A stretch of DNA of 39,918 nucleotides from a virus. A model generated the notes under the pieces. It made no database searches. It was not told where the DNA came from and was given only the letters and a program-made list of their open reading frames with translations. Where the stretch lies: the IMG/VR virus record IMGVR_UViG_3300005613_000166, positions 1-39,918 of that record; one strand, written 5' to 3'. Both the position numbers and the translations under genes were made by a program. Below, piece by piece: positions 24,053-33,345 of the stretch. Numbering within the stretch: the stretch's first letter is position 1; each line of letters starts with the position of its first letter.

Positions 24053-27000
24053 GCCAGCTAAGCATCCCAAACTTGAAGCCGGTAAACGAAGCCCCGCTGG
24101 AGGTTGAAGACCCCAGCGATCGGATTCTTGCAGCCATTCAGTTTTTTGGCTCAAGCGAGGAGCCGTTTGAGTTCAGGTCTGCAAGGCAGAGAGGCTTCAC
24201 GACACTTCCCGGCTTTAAAAGGGAAAAGCAGTCGCCGCTCAGGGCGATGATGATCGAAGGCAACTTCTTCGGCCTCGGTGCAAACGCACTGGTTAACCAC
24301 ATACAAAGAAGGGCTGCAAGCGGCAAAGACGAAGCTTTTTCGGCTTCGGCTCTTCTGGCCGAGATACCGGAAAGCGATTCGCTTTCTGTAAGCGAAAAGA
24401 ACTTCCTACTCAAATCGACTAACGCCGGAGAGATGCTCGTCAGATGGCGTCAGATGGGCGAGGAGCGTGAGCGTAATGAGGTGCTTGCTGGGCTGTCCAT
24501 CGGCGAGTCTATTGGCCTGGGGCTTGTAGCTGGCCTTACAGACCCGGCAAGCTACATCCCTGTTTTTGGGCAGGCTGGTCGCGTTAAAAACGTCGCGGGG
24601 CTTTACCGCCAGGCTTCTATGACAATTGCTCGTGGAGGCGAGCGTTCGATCAAAGCGGCCAGGATGAGGCTGATTCACGACTTGAAGGGTGGAGCCAGGC
24701 GAGGGTTCTGGCATGGAGCCGCTGAAGGCGTTGTCTACGAGTCCGTGTTCCAGGGCGTTCTGTACGGCACTTCGATCAATAAGGAGACTGCCCTTGAAGG
24801 GGTTATTCCCTCAATCGCCATGACCGGGGCGTTTAGCGGCCTTGTGACTGGAGCTAGAGGGGGGCTTTCCCATCGGTCTGCAAGAAAGCAGATTTTTAGT
24901 AGAGCAACGAACAGGCTTGATCCAAACCTTGCAAGCTTGCGTCGTGCTGTTGCTCTGGACAGTCCAGACGCACTTGTGCCTGGAAGAATCGGCAAGGGGT
25001 CCGGAGCAAGAACTAGGGTCAACACGGCAGCTCTTGTTTTGGAAAGTAAACAAAGCGCAAAAGAAGGGTTGATTCGACTTCTTCGTGATACCGGCATTGC
25101 TGGCGACGACGTAGAGGCCTCTTCACTGGCCAGGGACATTCTTGTAAAGCAGCCCGAGTGGGTTGCCCCTATTACCATGGATGGCGGCGTAAGGTCTACT
25201 TCGTTTAAACTTAATGCCGACAAGCTTCTTGCATCTCAATTTGGAGAGTCTGGGCTAAAACCTAAGAATCTTGGTGCAGCAAAAGCAAAGCTGACTCGGT
25301 TGATATCAAAAGCTTTGAATGCGAATGAGCCGGCCGAAGTGATTGAATCGCTCAAATTGAGACGTAAGCAGCTCGATTCCTACGGGAAATTTTTGAGCGA
25401 AGAAGAGGAGCTTGTAGAAGCCGCAAAAGACCAGATGGCTCGGAACCTGAATAATCCAAGACCAGCTTCGGAAGCGGCTACTCCAGAGAAGCTTGCAGAA
25501 ACGGGCGTTGGAGAACTGCAAGCTTCAAAAATTCAGGAAGCGGCTGGCGAAGCAGCGGCAATGAAATGGAGGCAAAAGCTTGCTGATTCTTTGAATGGAA
25601 CGCACGGCCTTTTAAACTTCATTCGATACGGATTCAGGCAAGGCAACGGAATGGTCGCTTTGGTCGCTGGCAGAGGTCCGATGATGATCGACCTTCCATC
25701 GGTAGATGGATACAAGTCCAAAGGCCCCATATCCGTTCGAGTTTTTACGGGATCGGCAGGCGACGATTTTTACGGGCTATTTACGCCAAAGGGCAAATCG
25801 GGACATCCTGAAATTACGGTTGATATTGACAGAATCACAAAAGATTGGGACGACTTAAAGGAAAGCAGCCAGGTAACTCTGTCTAAAAATAAAAGCGTTT
25901 CAGACAGCCTTGATTCAATCGGGCCTGACGACATCAAGCTTTACAAGGTCGGCGATTTTTTTAAGTCTCCACAAGAACTAGCAGACTTTGTTTTTCTACA
26001 TGAAATTGCTCACCAATCTTTGTGGGACGATATTCAAGCTCCGTCAGTAATGAATTTCTTGAAGTCTGGAGAAGAATACTTGGGGTCAGAGCTGCACAAA
26101 AAGATAGAAGCTCAGACAAACGCTCTTGTCATGCAATGGAAGCGGCAGGCCGATGAGCTGGCGAAAGAGGCTGGCCCCGATATATCGCTTGGATTTTCCG
26201 ATTTTAGCGGAGCATTGCCGCAGGCCAACTCGATCGTCACCAGGCAAGGGGAAGTGCCTATTCACGCGGTCATTGGCAATTACATGGCCCAGGGGTTGAG
26301 CAAGGCCATGGCTACGGCAATGGCGACCTGGGGGCGAACCGTCAGCCCGCTGTTTCGTGCGGCAACAAGCAGCTCGGTAACGCTGAGAACGCTTACAAGG
26401 CATTTGTCGGAGTCTCCACTTTATCTTGCGGGCAAGCCTGTAGACGGTGGATCAGCTTCGATGAAGGTTAAATACCGCTGGGAGCAGCCGGTCCTTCAGA
26501 TCAGGGAAAGAATGAAAGCTGGCTTCAATGCCGCCAATGAAGTAGTTGAAAGGGGGCAGGAGATTTCCTGGAGCGACTTTGACGCCCGGGTTCTTCGTGC
26601 TATCGCTCATGTTGAAGGCGACAAGATCGGGGATGCTTACTCAAAAGCCGTCAACGATGCCGCAGCCGAATTTGCAAAGCACAATGAAAGGCTTTATCAG
26701 GCCGGCGTCGGGATTGGCTGGACCCCAAATAGGGTGTTCCCTGATGGTGAGCGATACTACCGGCGTCTTTACAAGCGATCCGAAGTCGTCAAGAGAGGCT
26801 TTGTGGACTTCTTGGTATCAAAGGGAGCGTCTGAAGAAGAAGCCGTTGGAATTCAAAACGCAATCCTCGGAACAATGGGGGCCGCTAACAACGAGTTTTC
26901 AAAAGAAGTGTCCCTGCGAGGTGCGTTGAGAAAAAGAGATGACTTCATGGCTCAGCTCACGTACGACGAGCTTTCGCCTTACCTGGACAACAGTGCCTTC

Positions 27001-28668
27001 AACACCCAAACCAACGCAGCAAAAACGCTTGGCGGTGAAGTTGAGCTTCGCAGTGCTGTTGTTGCTGCCGCCAGAGAGCTTGGCATAGACACAAACCTGA
27101 TCCTGAAAAAGACCAGCCTTGTAGATGAAGCTACCGGCGATGCGGAAGACGTCATTCTTTTTGACATTGAGCCGATTCGACAAGCAATTCGCGGCGAGTT
27201 TGCGAAGATCAAAGGGCGAAAAGGCCTTGTGATTGATGCAGAAAACCTGAGCCTGGCCTATAGCCGTGACTTCGGTAAGGGGTCTGAGCTGGCTGAGAAA
27301 TACCCTGAATACGCAGAAGCCCTGCGTGAGTTTGTTCAGAACGAACAGACGGTTGGAATGATGACCGAAGGTCAGCTTGCCAAGGAAGAAGTGTTTGCAG
27401 TCAAGTTCCTGAATCAGATGGTTGAAACGCTTCAACATCGCAGGGACTTGCCAGACAACCCGGATAGCTGGATGGAGCAGAGGCTTCCTACGCTCATCAA
27501 GAACGCATCGCACATGATTATGGGCGGGTTTGTTGGCCTTGCAAACGTGGCCGATTTCCACCGATCCATCGCCGAGTTTGGATTTAAGCGTGCGTTTAGT
27601 AATGAGTGGGGCCTGATAATTCGCGACATCGAAGGATGGTCCAAGCGAACAAAGGCCACCAAAGAAATGGGCCTTGCCCTTGAGCACCAACTGGCCGAAA
27701 CCGCTCGCATCTTGAGGAACGCTACGGAGCACTACTCTCCAGAAACGAAAGTGGAGCGGTTTGCTGCTGAAGGGGCTAACTGGATGTCCAGGCTCAACGG
27801 CATGACCTACGTCACCAACATGCACCAAAAGGCTTTTGCGTCGAGCACGCAAGGGTTTTTACTTGATGTTCTTCCCAAGTTCATGAGTGGAGAAGAAATC
27901 TCGCAAACAGACCTCTTGCGTTTGAGCCGCCTGGGCATTGGCGATGGCTCTGCCAGGGGCGGAAACACAGTTGCCGCTCGTGAAATTATGGATTGGTTTG
28001 AGAGTGGAGCCTTGAAAAAGACTAAGGGCGGAACTTCCTATGTTGACATGGAGGCAGAGGGCCCTGGCAAAGAGTGGTTTGTTGCTGCTGTCCAGAAGGG
28101 TGTTCATTCGACCCAGACGGTTCCAACCAGAGACGAGCTTTTCGATTTTCAGGCTGCGGGGTGGGGAAGCGTGCTCATGATGTACCGCAACTGGACTACT
28201 GCCGCAAACAACCGGATTGTCGGCAGTGCGTTGAGCAATCCTAACGCAGCGTTGGCCTCTGGCCTTGTAGCCTCAATTGGACTTGGAGCCATGATTACGG
28301 CTGTGCGGTGGATGCTTTCCGGGCAGAATGGCGAGGCTCCATGGGTTGACTCCGACCAATTCCTCCGGGATTCCTTGCTCAGCGGCGGATACCTCGGCAT
28401 GGTTGGCGAGCTGTCGTCGGCCATGGCAAGAATCTCCAACGATCAGATTGACCCGCTTATCATTGGAGAGGGGGCCAGCCGGTTCCACAACTTCGACACG
28501 GCAATGGGTGCACTGGCTGGTCCAGTGTGGCACTACCCCAAGTTCGTTTCTGACCTGTCAAGTGATGCAAAGCTCGATTCTCACGACTGGAACCGAATAA
28601 AGGGCATGGTCCCGTTTAACAATCTGTTTTATATTGACGCCATCTGGGATACACTTAGCAAGGAATAA
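24049..28668 (+). CDS. Giant internal virion/ejection protein (gp16-like) with an HExxH zincin motif
   Basis: At 1539 residues it is the largest protein here and takes the gp16 place (T7 gp16 is 1318 residues). The N-terminal 300 residues carry hydrophobic Gly/Ala-rich segments (SIGLGLVAGLTDPASYIPVFG) also seen in other podoviral ejection proteins. Instead of an N-terminal transglycosylase it has HEIAH at 651-655 inside DFVFLHEIAHQSLWDD, a zinc-metalloprotease signature, preceded by a beta-rich stretch at about 545-600. The C-terminal half is helical. The protein should enter the host with the DNA. The metalloprotease role is inferred. Confidence 0.82.
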   Translation: MSQLSIPNLKPVNEAPLEVEDPSDRILAAIQFFGSSEEPFEFRSARQRGFTTLPGFKREKQSPLRAMMIEGNFFGLGANALVNHIQRRAASGKDEAFSASALLAEIPESDSLSVSEKNFLLKSTNAGEMLVRWRQMGEERERNEVLAGLSIGESIGLGLVAGLTDPASYIPVFGQAGRVKNVAGLYRQASMTIARGGERSIKAARMRLIHDLKGGARRGFWHGAAEGVVYESVFQGVLYGTSINKETALEGVIPSIAMTGAFSGLVTGARGGLSHRSARKQIFSRATNRLDPNLASLRRAVALDSPDALVPGRIGKGSGARTRVNTAALVLESKQSAKEGLIRLLRDTGIAGDDVEASSLARDILVKQPEWVAPITMDGGVRSTSFKLNADKLLASQFGESGLKPKNLGAAKAKLTRLISKALNANEPAEVIESLKLRRKQLDSYGKFLSEEEELVEAAKDQMARNLNNPRPASEAATPEKLAETGVGELQASKIQEAAGEAAAMKWRQKLADSLNGTHGLLNFIRYGFRQGNGMVALVAGRGPMMIDLPSVDGYKSKGPISVRVFTGSAGDDFYGLFTPKGKSGHPEITVDIDRITKDWDDLKESSQVTLSKNKSVSDSLDSIGPDDIKLYKVGDFFKSPQELADFVFLHEIAHQSLWDDIQAPSVMNFLKSGEEYLGSELHKKIEAQTNALVMQWKRQADELAKEAGPDISLGFSDFSGALPQANSIVTRQGEVPIHAVIGNYMAQGLSKAMATAMATWGRTVSPLFRAATSSSVTLRTLTRHLSESPLYLAGKPVDGGSASMKVKYRWEQPVLQIRERMKAGFNAANEVVERGQEISWSDFDARVLRAIAHVEGDKIGDAYSKAVNDAAAEFAKHNERLYQAGVGIGWTPNRVFPDGERYYRRLYKRSEVVKRGFVDFLVSKGASEEEAVGIQNAILGTMGAANNEFSKEVSLRGALRKRDDFMAQLTYDELSPYLDNSAFNTQTNAAKTLGGEVELRSAVVAAARELGIDTNLILKKTSLVDEATGDAEDVILFDIEPIRQAIRGEFAKIKGRKGLVIDAENLSLAYSRDFGKGSELAEKYPEYAEALREFVQNEQTVGMMTEGQLAKEEVFAVKFLNQMVETLQHRRDLPDNPDSWMEQRLPTLIKNASHMIMGGFVGLANVADFHRSIAEFGFKRAFSNEWGLIIRDIEGWSKRTKATKEMGLALEHQLAETARILRNATEHYSPETKVERFAAEGANWMSRLNGMTYVTNMHQKAFASSTQGFLLDVLPKFMSGEEISQTDLLRLSRLGIGDGSARGGNTVAAREIMDWFESGALKKTKGGTSYVDMEAEGPGKEWFVAAVQKGVHSTQTVPTRDELFDFQAAGWGSVLMMYRNWTTAANNRIVGSALSNPNAALASGLVASIGLGAMITAVRWMLSGQNGEAPWVDSDQFLRDSLLSGGYLGMVGELSSAMARISNDQIDPLIIGEGASRFHNFDTAMGALAGPVWHYPKFVSDLSSDAKLDSHDWNRIKGMVPFNNLFYIDAIWDTLSKE

Positions 28669-28671
28669 GCC

Positions 28672-29349
28672 ATGGCCATTCAAACTACAGTTCGCAAGGT
28701 CCAGTACGACGGCGACGGCACAACAACGGTGTTTGATGTCCCATTCCCGTTTGTAGACAACGCTCACCTGTTTGTACTGCTTTACGATCCTGTGACTGAG
28801 GTAGAGACTCCCCAGACGATCACGACGCACTACACGATCAGCGGCAGTGGCCCAAGAGCTACAGCCGAGGTGACAATGGGAACAGCCCCGCCCGCCGGCA
28901 AAGAGCTTCTCATTTATCGAGACACCGAGATCATCCAGCCTTACGAGCTGTTTGATAACGAGGCCCAGACAGCCACAAACGTCGAAGCTTCGCTCGACAG
29001 GCTCACCATGATCGCACAGGAGCTTGAGGAGGGCCTCTCGCGGCTTGTGCAGCGGAACATCGTGCTTGTGTCTGAGACGATCCCCTGCTCCAACACGGCG
29101 GTCACAGATGTGTTCCTGGCTCGCATTACGGGAGCTCCGACAGGGACCGATCACCCGTTCACGGAGCATCAGCCTATCGCAGGCTCTACTTCCAACCAGG
29201 CAATCTCTGGCGGGCGAAGCGGGACCTTCAAGTTTGTTGACCTGTGCGAGACTGACAAGACCAACGACTACGTATTTGTGATTCAAATGCTGGACACCTC
29301 GAACAATGTTGTGTACCGAAGCTGGCAACCTGCGGAGACTGTAGCTTGA
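28672..29349 (+). CDS. Tail fibre/adaptor with T7 gp17-type N-terminal domain
   Basis: The first 125 residues match the virion-anchoring domain of T7-type fibres: YDGDGTTTVFDVPFPF, TAPPAGKELLIYRDT, ASLDRLTMIAQELEEGL. The rest (about 130-225) is a short Thr/Ser-rich beta region ending with a domain that includes FKFVDLCETDK. At 225 residues it is much shorter than a receptor-binding fibre, so it is probably an adaptor or short spike. AAGGA precedes the ATG. A second fibre with the same anchor follows. Confidence 0.85.
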   Translation: MAIQTTVRKVQYDGDGTTTVFDVPFPFVDNAHLFVLLYDPVTEVETPQTITTHYTISGSGPRATAEVTMGTAPPAGKELLIYRDTEIIQPYELFDNEAQTATNVEASLDRLTMIAQELEEGLSRLVQRNIVLVSETIPCSNTAVTDVFLARITGAPTGTDHPFTEHQPIAGSTSNQAISGGRSGTFKFVDLCETDKTNDYVFVIQMLDTSNNVVYRSWQPAETVA

Positions 29350-31085
29350 GCGTTTTAACTACATCGTGGAAAGCAGAATTCACCGGAGACGGAGCCACCA
29401 CCACTTTCCTTTGCGCATTCCCCCTGATGCAAACTGAGGATTTGCTGGTCTACGTCAACGATGTCCTCATGAGGGCCAACCGTGACTACACGCTGTCAGG
29501 GGTGGTTTACACAGAAAGGCATACGGTCGCTTCTGGCTTCTCTGTCGTAATGGCGACTGCTCCCGCCAGCGGGGCCGAAGTCTACATTCGACGCAAGACG
29601 CCGAGAGAGAACCAAACAGTGCTTCATGGTGGCGACCGCTTCAGCCTGCCTGTTTTCGAGAACAACTACGACCGGCTCGTGATGATCTACCAGGAGATCG
29701 GAGGCCTTATTCTTGAGGGGTTCCAAGGTCCAATCCCAGAGACAGTCCCTCGGCGAGACTATGAGCCTCAATCTTCTGGCTTTTTCCCTGCGAAGGTTAT
29801 TGCCGGCCCTACTGACGGGTTCTACACGCTCAGGGCGGCGATCCCGTCTGATCTCGGTTGGGACACTACGGCCCTTCCAGTGCTCACTGAGCAGGGGGCT
29901 GAAATCAACAGGCGGCTTGACATTGCCATTGGCGACACTGTTCTGGTTCTGCCTGTCGCAGATACAAATGGCCAGGACGCATGGAGGTTTGTCGCCAATC
30001 AGGCCTGTGAAGACGCTGGCGGCGATCCGCCTTATTCAGGAGATTTCTTTGTCATTGCCCGGTGTGACAACCCGGATGTGGACGAAGTGGCGTGGGTTAG
30101 GGACGATGAGTTTGATGTTGGCGATGTTTTTATGCTCAACGGCATCTGCTACATCGTTCAATCAGGTGCGGTAACCGGCATTGCCCCAGAGCTTGTGGTT
30201 CGCGTTGCAGACACGACTGCTTATGCCGACTGCTCAACATGCGAAGCGGCAATGCCTGACCCGGACGCTCCGGACCCGCCGATAACGGCCAATGTCTTTA
30301 GAAAAATGGCCAACTGCCTTGACGATTCAACGGACGAGTATTCCTTGCCAGTTGAATACTTTGGCGTTCCCACGAACCATGACTTAACCAAAATATACGA
30401 AATACCAGACGGCTGTTACTACGTCTCTGAAGAAGAAGAAAGTTCTCCCTCCAACCCGCTGCTCCCAATTCACGCGGGAACGGTTTTTGACAATTGTGAA
30501 GAGTGCGGCTGCAACCCTGTTGCAGAGATTGGGCATCAATGCACCAACTGCGATGACAGCACTCCGCAGCAATACCAAATAACGGTTAGCGGAATCATTG
30601 GATGCTTGTGTGCAGAGCTTACTGGAGGAACCTGGTCTTCTGTTAACGCTTCTGCCTTGAATGGAACATTTACTTTAAATCAGTCTACTGACCCTGGAGG
30701 CAGATGCCAATGGGAAGCAACTATTCCAAACGCCGTAACTCATACTGTGTACGACGACTCTTCCTGCACTACTATTGATGGGGTTGATACTTTTGATGTA
30801 GAAGTGTTTTTTGTTAAAACATCGGGCGGCAACTGCTTTGTTATTTTAGAAGGAGCAAGAAAAAGCCGGGCGGGGGTTTACGCGGGGGGCGGGCTGAGTA
30901 TGGTTTTCTTTTTTAAATTTCAATTAAGTTTTTCAGACGGTGCATTAGAACTTTGTTCTGTAGTACCAGTCTTTGAAGATTTTAGGATGGTAAATGGATT
31001 TTGCGGAGAATCTTCAGCAGATTCTACAAACAACTCTGGGGTAAGAGCTGCTTACGGCGGAACCGCTACGGTGGTGTGTTTATGA
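29346..31085 (+). CDS. Second tail fibre, Cys-rich receptor-binding part
   Basis: A TTG start overlaps the previous stop. Residues 1-130 repeat the gp17-type anchor (FTGDGATTTFLCAFPL, TAPASGAEVYIRRKT, NYDRLVMIYQEIGG). The remaining 450 residues are unusual for a fibre. They contain many cysteines, including CSTCEAAMPDPDAP, CEECGC and CTNCDDSTPQQYQITVSG, suggesting metal sites or disulphides in a beta-rich receptor-binding part. DNA after about 30600 is clearly richer in A/T than the upstream structural genes, a sign of domain exchange. It overlaps the next start by ATGA. Confidence 0.82.
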   Translation: MSVLTTSWKAEFTGDGATTTFLCAFPLMQTEDLLVYVNDVLMRANRDYTLSGVVYTERHTVASGFSVVMATAPASGAEVYIRRKTPRENQTVLHGGDRFSLPVFENNYDRLVMIYQEIGGLILEGFQGPIPETVPRRDYEPQSSGFFPAKVIAGPTDGFYTLRAAIPSDLGWDTTALPVLTEQGAEINRRLDIAIGDTVLVLPVADTNGQDAWRFVANQACEDAGGDPPYSGDFFVIARCDNPDVDEVAWVRDDEFDVGDVFMLNGICYIVQSGAVTGIAPELVVRVADTTAYADCSTCEAAMPDPDAPDPPITANVFRKMANCLDDSTDEYSLPVEYFGVPTNHDLTKIYEIPDGCYYVSEEEESSPSNPLLPIHAGTVFDNCEECGCNPVAEIGHQCTNCDDSTPQQYQITVSGIIGCLCAELTGGTWSSVNASALNGTFTLNQSTDPGGRCQWEATIPNAVTHTVYDDSSCTTIDGVDTFDVEVFFVKTSGGNCFVILEGARKSRAGVYAGGGLSMVFFFKFQLSFSDGALELCSVVPVFEDFRMVNGFCGESSADSTNNSGVRAAYGGTATVVCL

Positions 31086-31423
31086 CGAAAATTACTTTAA
31101 AACAGCTCAGACCCCTGGCTTGCCATACTCGTGCTCACTGTAAGGTGTGTCGCACCGATTCTGAATGGAGAGAGCGGGTCACTGGCGTCCGCGATTTTGA
31201 ATGCCGCAGCAGAATCTATTGGGATGGCAAAGAGGTCAGGCAGCGAATGAGAGGCCTTGGCGATTTGCTGGAAGCTTCGTTCTCACGAGCTGGGATTAAG
31301 AAGAAGCCGGGGTGTGGATGCCAGAAGCGTCAAGAGAAGGCCAACAGGCTCTTCCCGTTTCCAAGGTGGCTTGCCAGGCTTTTCAAGGCTCGGCCTGTTC
31401 GCACGAGCTTGCACCGTCAATGA
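31082..31423 (+). CDS. Small Cys-rich protein with GLGD...CxC motif
   Basis: It begins at ATG 31082 in overlap with the fibre stop. The 113-residue product has an N-terminal cluster CHTRAHCKVC and, after a middle segment, GLGDLLEASFSRAGI followed by GCGCQKRQEKANRLFPF. The second half resembles a short motif found at the ends of many small phage proteins (GLGD...GI...C.GC..R...LN..FP) whose role is unknown. The cysteines suggest zinc binding. Its last 41 bases overlap the minus-strand DUF1064 gene tail-to-tail. Confidence 0.7.
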   Translation: MTKITLKQLRPLACHTRAHCKVCRTDSEWRERVTGVRDFECRSRIYWDGKEVRQRMRGLGDLLEASFSRAGIKKKPGCGCQKRQEKANRLFPFPRWLARLFKARPVRTSLHRQ

Positions 31424-31769
31424 TTTGAACTGTTTCAAAGCCTTTGCCTTTGCGTTTGATAATGCGCAAAGGAAACCCATGTCGGGCAGGCCATGCTTGC
31501 ACGATCTTCCGGAATCCATCTGTGACGACGCCCTTGACATCGACGTAGTAGGCTTGTTCCGACTCTACGACAAAGAAATCTGGGCGATACCAGAGGTCGC
31601 CTGATATGTGGACTTTGGGCTGATCCACAAAATCAAGCACTTCTCCGGCTTTAATCAGCAAGTCAAGACGCTGGGCATAAAGCATTTCTGCTTTGCTGTC
31701 GTAGATACGGCCTTTGTAGCTGCGTTCGCTTGGCTTGCTGACGTTGTATTTATTCCGCTTGATCTTCAT
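31383..31769 (-). CDS. DUF1064 phage nuclease-like protein
   Basis: The 128-residue product shows the DUF1064 pattern: RIYDSKAEMLYAQRLDLLIKAGEV, then QPKVHI, YRPDFFVVES and VDVKGVVTDGF. The Glu, Asp (PDF) and D-x-K (DVKG) residues match a PD-(D/E)xK nuclease core. Such proteins lie in phage recombination modules and may resolve branched DNA. ATG 31769 overlaps the upstream stop; a GTG at 31784 is an alternative start. It is last in the leftward replication operon, tail-to-tail with the fibre operon. Confidence 0.82.
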   Translation of the reverse strand: MKIKRNKYNVSKPSERSYKGRIYDSKAEMLYAQRLDLLIKAGEVLDFVDQPKVHISGDLWYRPDFFVVESEQAYYVDVKGVVTDGFRKIVQAWPARHGFPLRIIKRKGKGFETVQIIDGASSCEQAEP

Positions 31770-32028
31770 TTTTGAATTGTACACCCAAATCTTTTTCGAG
31801 ACGATCGAGGGCTAGTCTGAAAGGCGAAATATTGCCAGCAGCAAAAGACAGGCCCATCTGGTCGGTCAGAATCTTAAAGCTGTTTCGTGTAATCGTAATC
31901 CCTGTTTCACTCGAAACGCTTGCATGAGCGTCCGGGAACCTCAAGGATTCGAGACTTTCACGATTTTCCCAGATGTATTTGCCAATCTCGTAAACCTGCT
32001 GGGAATTGATGCGGTTGCGTTCAGCCAT
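31750..32028 (-). CDS. Hypothetical protein in the replication operon, 92 aa
   Basis: ATG 32028 has AAGGA nine bases upstream. The first 88 bases overlap the primase end in another frame. The helical N-terminus (SQQVYEIGKYIWENRESLES) and a following segment GITITRNSFKILTDQMG look like a small regulator or replication accessory factor with a possible helix-turn-helix. No family is recognised. Its place between primase and nuclease supports a DNA-linked role. Confidence 0.65.
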   Translation of the reverse strand: MAERNRINSQQVYEIGKYIWENRESLESLRFPDAHASVSSETGITITRNSFKILTDQMGLSFAAGNISPFRLALDRLEKDLGVQFKNEDQAE

Positions 32029-32828
32029 TGTCTTAAATCCTTGTGTGGAGGTGGTGGGTAAAAAATGGTTCCGGATGGAGCCATTTCAAGAAGTTCCTGG
32101 GCCATTTCGCGGGCCTGAAGCAGGACGGGGTTGGTTGCGTCATCAGAGTCGAGCAGCTGATGCAGTTCTGAGGGCTGGAGAGCCTCTACAAGGGCTTTGA
32201 GGGTTTCCTGGCCTCCAGTGGCACTTGGCCGCCCAACGGCGTGCAAGCCGTATCTATGGGCCGTAAAAGCGTCGCTAGCTCCATCGACAATAAGCAGGCG
32301 GGCTTTCGGGGTTAGCGGAGGCAGGTAAAAGAGTCCGTTTGACGATCCGCAGATGGAGAACTTGTCTCCAGAAGGCGTTCTGAGCCTGTAGCCAACAACT
32401 TCCCCCTCAATATCTCTCATGGGGAAAGTCCACGCACCTTCGTCTCGGCACTTGGTTTTAAGCTTGAAAAGCTGAGAGCGGCTTAGCCAGCCAATTTCAA
32501 ACTTTTGAAGCGAGTCTACCGTGCATCCGAATCTGCGTGCCAAAGAAGCCATCCTGTGCCTGGGGGCAATGAGACAGGCTTTGGAAACGTTGCTCCAGTC
32601 CATGGTTGGCCTGAGAGTCTTTTCAGGCATGGTGACGATAGGCTCTTTGAAATCGGCAAAGTCGTGACGGTGAAAGAAGCCAAGGCCGGCCTTGTCTCTT
32701 TTTTGGCTGAAGCTCCCATCGGAGACTTGAGTGCATTTTACGACACCGCCTTCAGGCTTGAAGGTGCAGTATCTTTTGCGTCCGCAAACAGGGCATGGGT
32801 TTAAGTCGCTGCATTGCTGCCAGGGCAT
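31941..32828 (-). CDS. DNA primase, zinc finger plus TOPRIM
   Basis: This 295-residue protein starts with a CHC2-like zinc site (CPVC at 12-15, C21, C32 in KCTQV). It ends with a TOPRIM domain at about 178-232 whose metal residues appear in LLIVDGASDAF (Asp in place of the usual Glu) and LLDSDD, followed by PHKDLRQWL. It lacks a helicase domain, so it is a stand-alone short primase. AAAGG lies six bases before ATG 32828; a TTG at 32861 is a weaker alternative. The Asp-for-Glu change may alter activity. Confidence 0.85.
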   Translation of the reverse strand: MPWQQCSDLNPCPVCGRKRYCTFKPEGGVVKCTQVSDGSFSQKRDKAGLGFFHRHDFADFKEPIVTMPEKTLRPTMDWSNVSKACLIAPRHRMASLARRFGCTVDSLQKFEIGWLSRSQLFKLKTKCRDEGAWTFPMRDIEGEVVGYRLRTPSGDKFSICGSSNGLFYLPPLTPKARLLIVDGASDAFTAHRYGLHAVGRPSATGGQETLKALVEALQPSELHQLLDSDDATNPVLLQAREMAQELLEMAPSGTIFYPPPPHKDLRQWLNATASIPSRFTRLANTSGKIVKVSNP

Positions 32829-32842
32829 GACAAGCCTTTCAT

Positions 32843-32875
32843 AAAAACGTGACCCGGCCAAATGGCAGGCCGGGC
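32843..32875 (-). terminator. Terminator-like hairpin between SSB and primase
   Basis: On the minus strand CCCGGCC, an eight-base loop and GGCCGGG (7-bp perfect stem, extendable by one pair) are followed by TCACG and five T. It lies directly upstream of the primase ribosome binding site, in a 146-base gap containing further inverted repeats. It could lower primase output relative to SSB. Confidence 0.6.
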
Positions 32876-32974
32876 CACGCGAACGGGGACAAAAGAACCC
32901 CCATCAGCGTCCGTGCGTCAGGGGGTAAACCCGCCCGAGGAGTTTCCTCAACTCGGACGAGCTTCCGGGGGCAA

Positions 32975-33343
32975 TTAGAACGGGGCGTCTTCTTCGGAGA
33001 TGCCCGAATCAGAGGAGTTGCCGGATGCGGCTCCCTTGCTCGTTTTCACGTTTGTGTAATTCTCGCATTTAAGCTTGATAATAGACCGCTTTTGGCCGTC
33101 TTTTTCCCAGCGTTCCTGGAGAATACGCCCGGAGATGGCAACGCGATCTCCCTTGGCGTGCCACTTGGCAAAGGTTTCTGCTGTTTTGCCCCACATTTCA
33201 CAATTGAAAAATGAGGCGGATTTTTCCTTGTCTTTGACGTAGGGATCGTTATAGGCAATGGAGAAGTTGACTTTGGTCGATTCTCCAAGCTTGACGATCT
33301 CAGGGTCGCTGGTAAGGTTTCCGATAAGTGAAAAATGATTCAT
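32975..33343 (-). CDS. ssb: Single-stranded DNA-binding protein
   Basis: A 122-residue SSB: OB-fold start (MNHFSLIGNLTSDPEIVKL, VNFSIAYND), a central FFNCEMWGKTAETFAKWHAKGDRVAISGRI and the acidic C-terminal tip SEEDAPF that recruits partner proteins. AGGAG lies five bases before the ATG. It directly follows the annealing-protein gene, as in many recombination modules. It coats single strands produced during replication and by the YqaJ exonuclease. Confidence 0.93.
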   Translation of the reverse strand: MNHFSLIGNLTSDPEIVKLGESTKVNFSIAYNDPYVKDKEKSASFFNCEMWGKTAETFAKWHAKGDRVAISGRILQERWEKDGQKRSIIKLKCENYTNVKTSKGAASGNSSDSGISEEDAPF

Positions 33344-33345
33344 AG

